Assembly: GCA_013350335.1 (NCBI GenBank)
Contig: CM023534.1
Coordinates: forward strand, 8,213,542 to 8,277,541
DNA length: 64,000 nucleotides
Reading direction: 5' to 3'
DNA from: Chimonanthus salicifolius
Lineage: Eukaryota; Streptophyta; Magnoliopsida; Laurales; Calycanthaceae
Shown here: in pieces, positions 58,701-64,000 of the stretch
Numbering within the stretch: position 1 is the first letter of the stretch
Layout of the letters: each line of letters starts with the position of its first letter
Program-made: the position numbers and the translations under genes
The notes under the pieces: model-generated
The model's input: the letters and a program-made list of their open reading frames with translations, nothing else
The model's database searches: none
Told to the model about the DNA's origin: nothing

Positions 58701-59525
58701 GGGTCTCAGCCCTTTGGAAGCCGTGGTCTGATCATTTCATTGTTGATGGAATTTTTGAGATTTGTGTATGTTTTAGTGGGATTCATATGGTCTTGTCATT
58801 TCCACTTTGCTTGATCTATAGAACCGGAATTTCCTGAATAAGAGGTAACTTGATTGAAAAATGTTCAGGTACCCAAGAGGAAGCAGCAGAGGCCTACGAC
58901 ATTGCAGCAATCAAATTCCGAGGCATAAATGCTGTAACCAACTTTGACATTAGCAAATACGATGTAAAGCGGATATGCTCGAGCACCACTCTCATCGCTG
59001 GTGACCTTGCAAAGCGCTCTCCCAAAGATTCCCCTACTGCACCGGCCTTCCGATGCCCAGCAAGATCATGCTTCTGTTTCCCATGATCCTCAATTTGCAA
59101 TGACAGCCAGTGGCACCAGTGAAGTTGCTGAGCTGGTCTGGGATGGTACTGATCATTCGCAGCAGCATTACAGATCAAATTCTCTGAACCCGGCCACCAA
59201 TGATGCAGCACAGTTGATTTCCACATCAGGCAATCTGAATCCATCAAGCCCGGAAAGCCCCAGGCACTCTGGGAGCAGCTACCACAGTGAGTGCGGAGTT
59301 CCGAAAGGGACAATGTTTTACGACTGTCTGGGAGGTGGGGGAGAGTTTTCACAGTCGGTTTTTTATCCTTCTCTTGCCCCAAAGTACGAGGGCGGAAGGA
59401 ATGGAAGCCATGTTAGTGCCGACGACGGTAATGGAGCAGAGGGTGAAAATGGAAATTGGATGGGTGTATCTAGGCCATTGCCGGTGTCTCATCAACTGCC
59501 CATGTTCGCTCTGTGGAATGAGTGA
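54342..59525 (+). CDS. AIL6/PLT3-like: AINTEGUMENTA-like AP2 transcription factor (AIL6/PLT3 type), nine exons, apparent frameshift
   Basis: Exons 54342-54558, 55046-55742, 56066-56148, 56321-56329, 56483-56571, 56726-56799, 57272-57322, 57461-57537 and 58869-59525, all with GT-AG introns. The N-terminus [12 protein letters not shown] and [10 protein letters not shown] (near residue 100) are hallmarks of the ANT/AIL group. AP2 repeat 1 (about 300-365) has the ~10-residue insertion around [14 protein letters not shown] typical of this group; the linker (366-401) contains [13 protein letters not shown]; repeat 2 is about 402-458. The tail has [10 protein letters not shown] and ends PMFALWNE, as in AIL6/PLT3 proteins. 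These factors act in the nucleus to keep cells dividing in meristems and young organs. The frame is continuous up to about 59030, where the first reading meets a stop at 59084-59086, while the conserved tail lies one base later in phase. Total exon length is 1954 nt, one more than a multiple of three, so one extra base near 59030-59056 is likely. Without it the product would be about 650 aa. Confidence 0.93.
55744..55770 (+). repeat. (CT)n microsatellite at the 5' splice site of AIL intron 2
   Basis: The intron opens GTCTCTCTCT and continues as CT repeats for about 27 bases. The donor is therefore a plain GTCTCT, a weak match to the plant consensus GTAAGT. Confidence 0.9.
56321..56329 (+). 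other. 9-nt microexon of the AIL gene (exon 4)
   Basis: TTTATCTGG lies between AACAG and GTAAGT. With one base from exon 3 and two from exon 5 it supplies Val-Tyr-Leu-Gly in the middle of AP2 repeat 1 (residues 333-336). The ANT/AIL group is known to have such a microexon. The frame closes only if it is included. Confidence 0.93.
59084..59086 (+). other. Premature stop created by the frame change in AIL exon 9
   Basis: Reading on from exon 8 in the normal phase, the frame ends with TGA here after RSCFCFP. The open frame with the conserved C-terminus runs in the next phase to 59525. If the base change is real, the product keeps both AP2 repeats and loses about 150 C-terminal residues. Confidence 0.75.
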
Positions 59526-62500
59526 GAAGCGTGGTAATGTTCTCTTTAGACATTTTAACAGTTTCTTTAAAAGTTAGGAATTCTACAGAAGTTAAGAAAG
59601 AATAGCCATTTTCTGCCATGTACATGAACAAAGGATGACAATTTTGCACCAACATATCTTCATGACAGTATTTTACTTTATAGAAGCATCCTTCTCACTA
59701 GCTAGCTCTCCCTTGTAGTTGTAGCCGATGGTGATGGTAATGGTAATCGTAATTTATCCATAAAAAGAATGATTCATAATTGGTGTCCGTGTGTTTGTGT
59801 GGCCATGATCGTGGCCATGATCGGTGGTTTCATGGAGTTGGACTAGGCTCTAGTCTGTGAAGTGAAAACGTATCGAGAAAAAAAAAAATTGATTCATGGA
59901 GTGTCCCTCTTCTCTTGGTAATTTCTTTCTGTGGATTATTCATTGAATGTTTGAATCATATTATTTCTTATTGTTATTGACTATAATAATTAAAGAACTA
60001 AGAGTAGGTTATTATGATAATGTGTCAACCTAGAAAATGATTTCATGAATGTGTCAACCTGTATTCAATATGGGTATTTTAATGGGGTTAAATATTAAAC
60101 CGTCAATACATATCGATGGGCATGATCGTGTCTAATTACGGTCTTAGCTGATTAAATATACTCTAGATTCCAAATATATTATTATTAGTAAAAATAATAG
60201 TTTATGGTCGTCTTTGTGTGTGGTCCTAATACGAGTGTGAATAAAAAGATAAATCGAGCATCCTTTGTTATGAAAAACATAGTGAAGCCATGGTTTGGCT
60301 TGATAAGAAACAAACTAATGGCCTTCCTTTCAGGGGTTTTATATCTAAATTTATTAAAGATAGATCCAAGGATAATTGAAATTAGGCCCAAATGGAAGTT
60401 GAGAGATTTAGAGCTTACTGGATCTAAGGAAAACTTTCAAAATGAGCTCACCAAATTCCGTGAGACTTGGCTCTAGTGTTAATGAGGAATCCAAGCTATT
60501 CCTTAGAGCATGTATAAACTGACTTGCTGCATTCGAGACGTATTCTTTACCCACTAAACCAACATTCATGGGTTTATCAAATTCGTACTTTTGGACATTC
60601 TTGCAAAATTTTGAACCTCCTAAATGAATATTTCCAAGCATAATAGAGTGAAAATAAGCCTAGACCAATAGTATATGGACTTGGCCACTAAAAATATAAT
60701 TTTTAGCTGGCTAACTTGCTAAAATATGCTGGTCTTGATCCATTTAAACTTTGACAAAATGCAACAAGGTAAAATCTTTAATTTGTAGGTGCAACAGAAT
60801 GAATTTTTCCAATGTTTGTGAATTGTCACTGACAACTTCATGAGAGAAGAAACTCTGCTGCACCCACTCTTCTTTCGCACACAAGTTAGGCCTATCAAGT
60901 ATCCATACCAATCTTTTTCTGGAACTCATTCAGCCAAGGACAACCACAGTAGTTAGGCTATTTTCCTACTTCTGTAAATATAGTTATCTCAAAATAAAAT
61001 AAAATGAAACCAGCAACACTTTAATCCATTAAAAATCTGGAGGAATTCCATAAATGGAAGTGCGGAATTAAAAGAAGAAGAAGAAATCTAACTTAAAAAA
61101 TGTTGGTATTTTTTTAACAAAAGCCATGCACACAAATATTTTATGGTAGTGGCATTAACATGTTCAAAATTTGACATCTATGATGATCGTTCTTTATTTA
61201 CCTGCCAACCATTTTGAAGACTTGGTTGCCATTTGCCTGTGACTTTGGATAAAAAATTGAAATTTTTAATTTCACCTAGAGTGAGTAATTTGGCAAACAA
61301 TAAATATATGAGAGAAAAGTAGTTCAAAAGTAATTCCATTTTGTCTTACTTAAAGAGTCTGATATTAAGAATTAAATGCAAACAAAAAGTCAGAAATATT
61401 TATCGCATAGATATGACATGTCTGATAAAAAGTACATTCAATCATTCTCAAAAATTTAATTAAGAGTCTGATGGATGATAAATTCATTTATTGTTAAAAA
61501 ACTAGGATGATAAATATATGATAATTTTTCTTACATAAATTTAATATATTTTTATATTTTCATTATTTTACTAAAGTATTTTAAAATTTAAATTTATATT
61601 ATAAACTTACTTTTATTATTAAAAGTTTTTAAAATCCTTCAAAAACTTGTTGGAAAAGATCCCTTCCAAGCCCCCTTCAACGCTACAGAAGTCCAGTCCA
61701 CTGTGGAAAAGTAGAATATTTTTGAAGGTGAAGATTCCTCTTTGACAAGAAATAACTTACGTTTACTTTTACTGCGACAGACAACTTTTTCGTTTGAAAA
61801 TGAAACAGCGGAACAAGGTTTTATTATCTCCAAATTTTTATTAAAATTAAAAAAATGGGTTGAAAGAAGAGACTTATAATATGATTTAAAATAATTACCA
61901 TTTTAAATAGGATTAATATGAAATTTATTAAACTATCAAAAGGTCATTCAAACTATCCCCATCTCTTGTGTTTAAGATTAAAATGAAGTGAAGACGTTTA
62001 AATAGATATTGATTAGAGTTGAAAAAAATTATATTTCAAAAAATTTAAATAATTTATTTTTAAATGACCTCACAGCCTGCCCTCTAGCCTGTTGATTATA
62101 TGTAGGGTCCTGATTAACATTTTAAAAGAATCAGTGAATCTTCACCACATGATTAAAAGAAGATGTATATTTTATCACGGTCAAAATTTAGGGTAGGAAG
62201 AATTGGATCCTTAGATCCGTTTGTGAGCAGAGCCTTTGCTACATGCAGTCTAATCAGAAATCTAGAGGACAAGATACTTGAAGCAGAGACATTTCTCCAT
62301 CACCCCTGTGTAGGACTCTGGACTCTGAACACTGGCCACCCTACCCTACCCTATAACCTTTCTCCTACATCAGGCAGAGATGGGTCTTCTCTCTCCCTCT
62401 CTCTCTCTTCTTTTTGGTAAAGATCCCTTTGGAGTCTCTTCCCATTCCCTTTCTTTGGAAAAGGAAATGATGCATGGTACAAGGTTTACAGTAAAACCCA

Positions 62501-64000
62501 TACTGTGTTGCACTGTAGTATTACTGGTATCAATGCAAGTGGCATTTATGTACTCTGTGGGTATTTACATGTATTATGTTTTCCTTTTGTTTTTTCTTTG
62601 TCCCTTTGGAGTAATACAGCCGTACGATTATCTGGAAAGGATAAGGAATGGGGATGGTGTGTTAGAATTTTCCTGTTTCTTGCTGCGTTCTTGTGCTACA
62701 TGAATAAAGTACAGACATTTATTTTAGGAGAAGTGATCAGCGCAACAATGATTTTATAAAAAATGATAAAATATCTATTTTATCTAAATCAATCTATTTA
62801 TTAAGTTAAAATGAGTAAAGAATACTCATTTTTAGTGTACAAAAGTTTAGAAGTGTTGGTTCACCAATTAATTCCCTTGTTTTATACTCATCATAATAAA
62901 GAGCTTGGCTAATTTACTTTAAAAAAATTACAGGTGCGGAGATTTGCAGAGGCTACTTGTTGATGATAACAAGTTTTTATCCAGAGGTTTCCTACTTAAA
63001 AAGAGAGAAATTTTTGAAATTCTTCATCATTAAAAAAAATATATAAATATACACTTTTTTATTATATATTTATTATATAACTCCCCAAGTTCTATAACCT
63101 GACAAAGACTGGGTATCCCTTTTGGAGCCACAAGCAAGAGGAAGTAGAAACAACTCTGTGAGCTAGACCACAATGTACTGGTTGAACTTACCATATCTTG
63201 GCTTACCATCATTTATCCACAGGCCCATTTTCAGCCCAATTGTTTATTATAACAAACTAGCTTCAAGCAAATGACACCATTACATCTGAACAATTCCACT
63301 ATTTTCCGATTTAATCCACATTTTATTCATCTTATCCTGTAATTTTGATATTAACAGAATGGAATTCCCAGTTCATTGAAATTACAGAATTAAAGATTTG
63401 TCATTTTTTAATTTTACAGAATGTTAGACATAGCCAGTTTTTGAATGGGTGGGCTGGATAAACCTGGTCCATTCTTTCGGGGATGATTATTTATAGACTG
63501 AATTTTGTGCCCAGGCTCTGCCTAAGCCCAAAATCTGGTGGCTTGGTTCAACTGGATGGGAGTATGTGATTAGCGATCCAATCTCTTACATGACCCAAGA
63601 CTATGAATTCAATAGGATGGGTCTAATAACTTACTTATAAGCTTAATTTGGGCTTGACATTTACTCCTGTGGTATAAATTTAAGCATTACTATTTAGCCC
63701 CAAGGGAGAATGGACTGTGTACGCGGGCCAGTTATGGTCCAGCAGTCTAACCTTACGCTATTATGGGCCATGAATTATTGTTGTAGTGTTCTTAATGTCC
63801 TTGAGAAGGGTACTTGGGTTATGGGCCTCTGGCTCATTCAGAAGGTGGTCATCTCAAAATGGTCCAGATTTATTTATAAGGACATTGACCCAGTGGGTGG
63901 TAGATAAGATTGCAGTCCATCTCCTAATACAGCAGTTTAAGTGCATCGTCCCTTCACCCATTTTAACTTGTTTTGTCTTCAGCACGAGTCTACAGAACGC
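59526..64000. other. AIL 3' flank and intergenic region, no gene supported
   Basis: The first few hundred bases probably hold the AIL 3' UTR. The rest is AT-rich. A CT-rich patch near 62380-62420 and TGGGCC-type words near 63430-63900 stand out, but no ORF shows a domain and no RNA gene is visible. Confidence 0.5.

Noticed and set aside
59002..59056. A short intron in AIL exon 9 as an explanation of the frame change
   Set aside because: The only GT...CAG pair there (about 60 bases) is too short for a plant intron and does not join the two frames in the right phase.
58894..59382. 162-aa minus-strand ORF opposite the last AIL exon
   Set aside because: It has no recognisable domain, and the plus strand carries the conserved end of repeat 2 and the AIL6-type tail.
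62163..62760. Overlapping ORFs of 84-107 aa near a CT-rich patch
   Set aside because: No domain, no signal beyond hydrophobic stretches expected from T-rich DNA, and no splice partners recognised.

Overview
The window is nuclear DNA from a flowering plant. The evidence is GT-AG introns of plant type, two plant-specific transcription factor families (GRF and AINTEGUMENTA-like AP2), a germin-like protein, a nuclear-encoded chloroplast protein, Stowaway-type MITEs, a Ty1/copia remnant, LINE tails and tRNA-derived SINEs. The long AT-rich intergenic DNA suggests a mid-sized to large genome. The sequence does not fix the lineage. There is no operon-like organisation; each gene stands alone and they share no evident pathway. 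All functions below were assigned by reading translated motifs by eye; nothing was searched against a database. Layout: (1) 1-5950 is intergenic with MITE and SINE debris. (2) 6017-15136 (+) is a seven-exon gene for a predicted thylakoid-lumen protein of 232 aa, with a LINE tail in intron 4 and a fold-back MITE in intron 6. (3) 18962-19606 (+) is an intronless germin-like protein with a TATA box and a CACGTG box upstream. (4) 20006-22304 is a decayed, internally deleted Ty1/copia element between two related LTRs. (5) 22305-29700 is repeat-rich and gene-poor. (6) 30006-31637 (+) is a four-exon growth-regulating factor gene with an intact miR396 site. (7) 31638-41690 is intergenic, with a LINE tail, a SINE and small tandem repeats. 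(8) 41692-42087 (-) encodes a small secreted/type I membrane proline-rich protein; its stop codon lies in a 56-bp triplicated repeat and a decayed ~140-bp repeat array covers its upstream flank. (9) 42660-54000 is intergenic and includes a 1.29-kb nested palindromic element at 50237-51522 and a 200-bp tandem duplication. (10) 54342-59525 (+) is a nine-exon AINTEGUMENTA-like (AIL6/PLT3-type) gene with a 9-nt microexon and an apparent +1 frameshift in the last exon. (11) 59526-64000 holds no gene I can support. The two developmental regulators (GRF and AIL6/PLT3-like) both belong to families that promote cell proliferation in young organs, but they lie about 23 kb apart and nothing in the sequence ties them together. 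The most unusual items are the nested palindrome, a repeat family marked by CGGCCGATAT words and GGGGTATAAA-like ends, a 21-G run eight bases before the GRF start codon, and the AIL frameshift.
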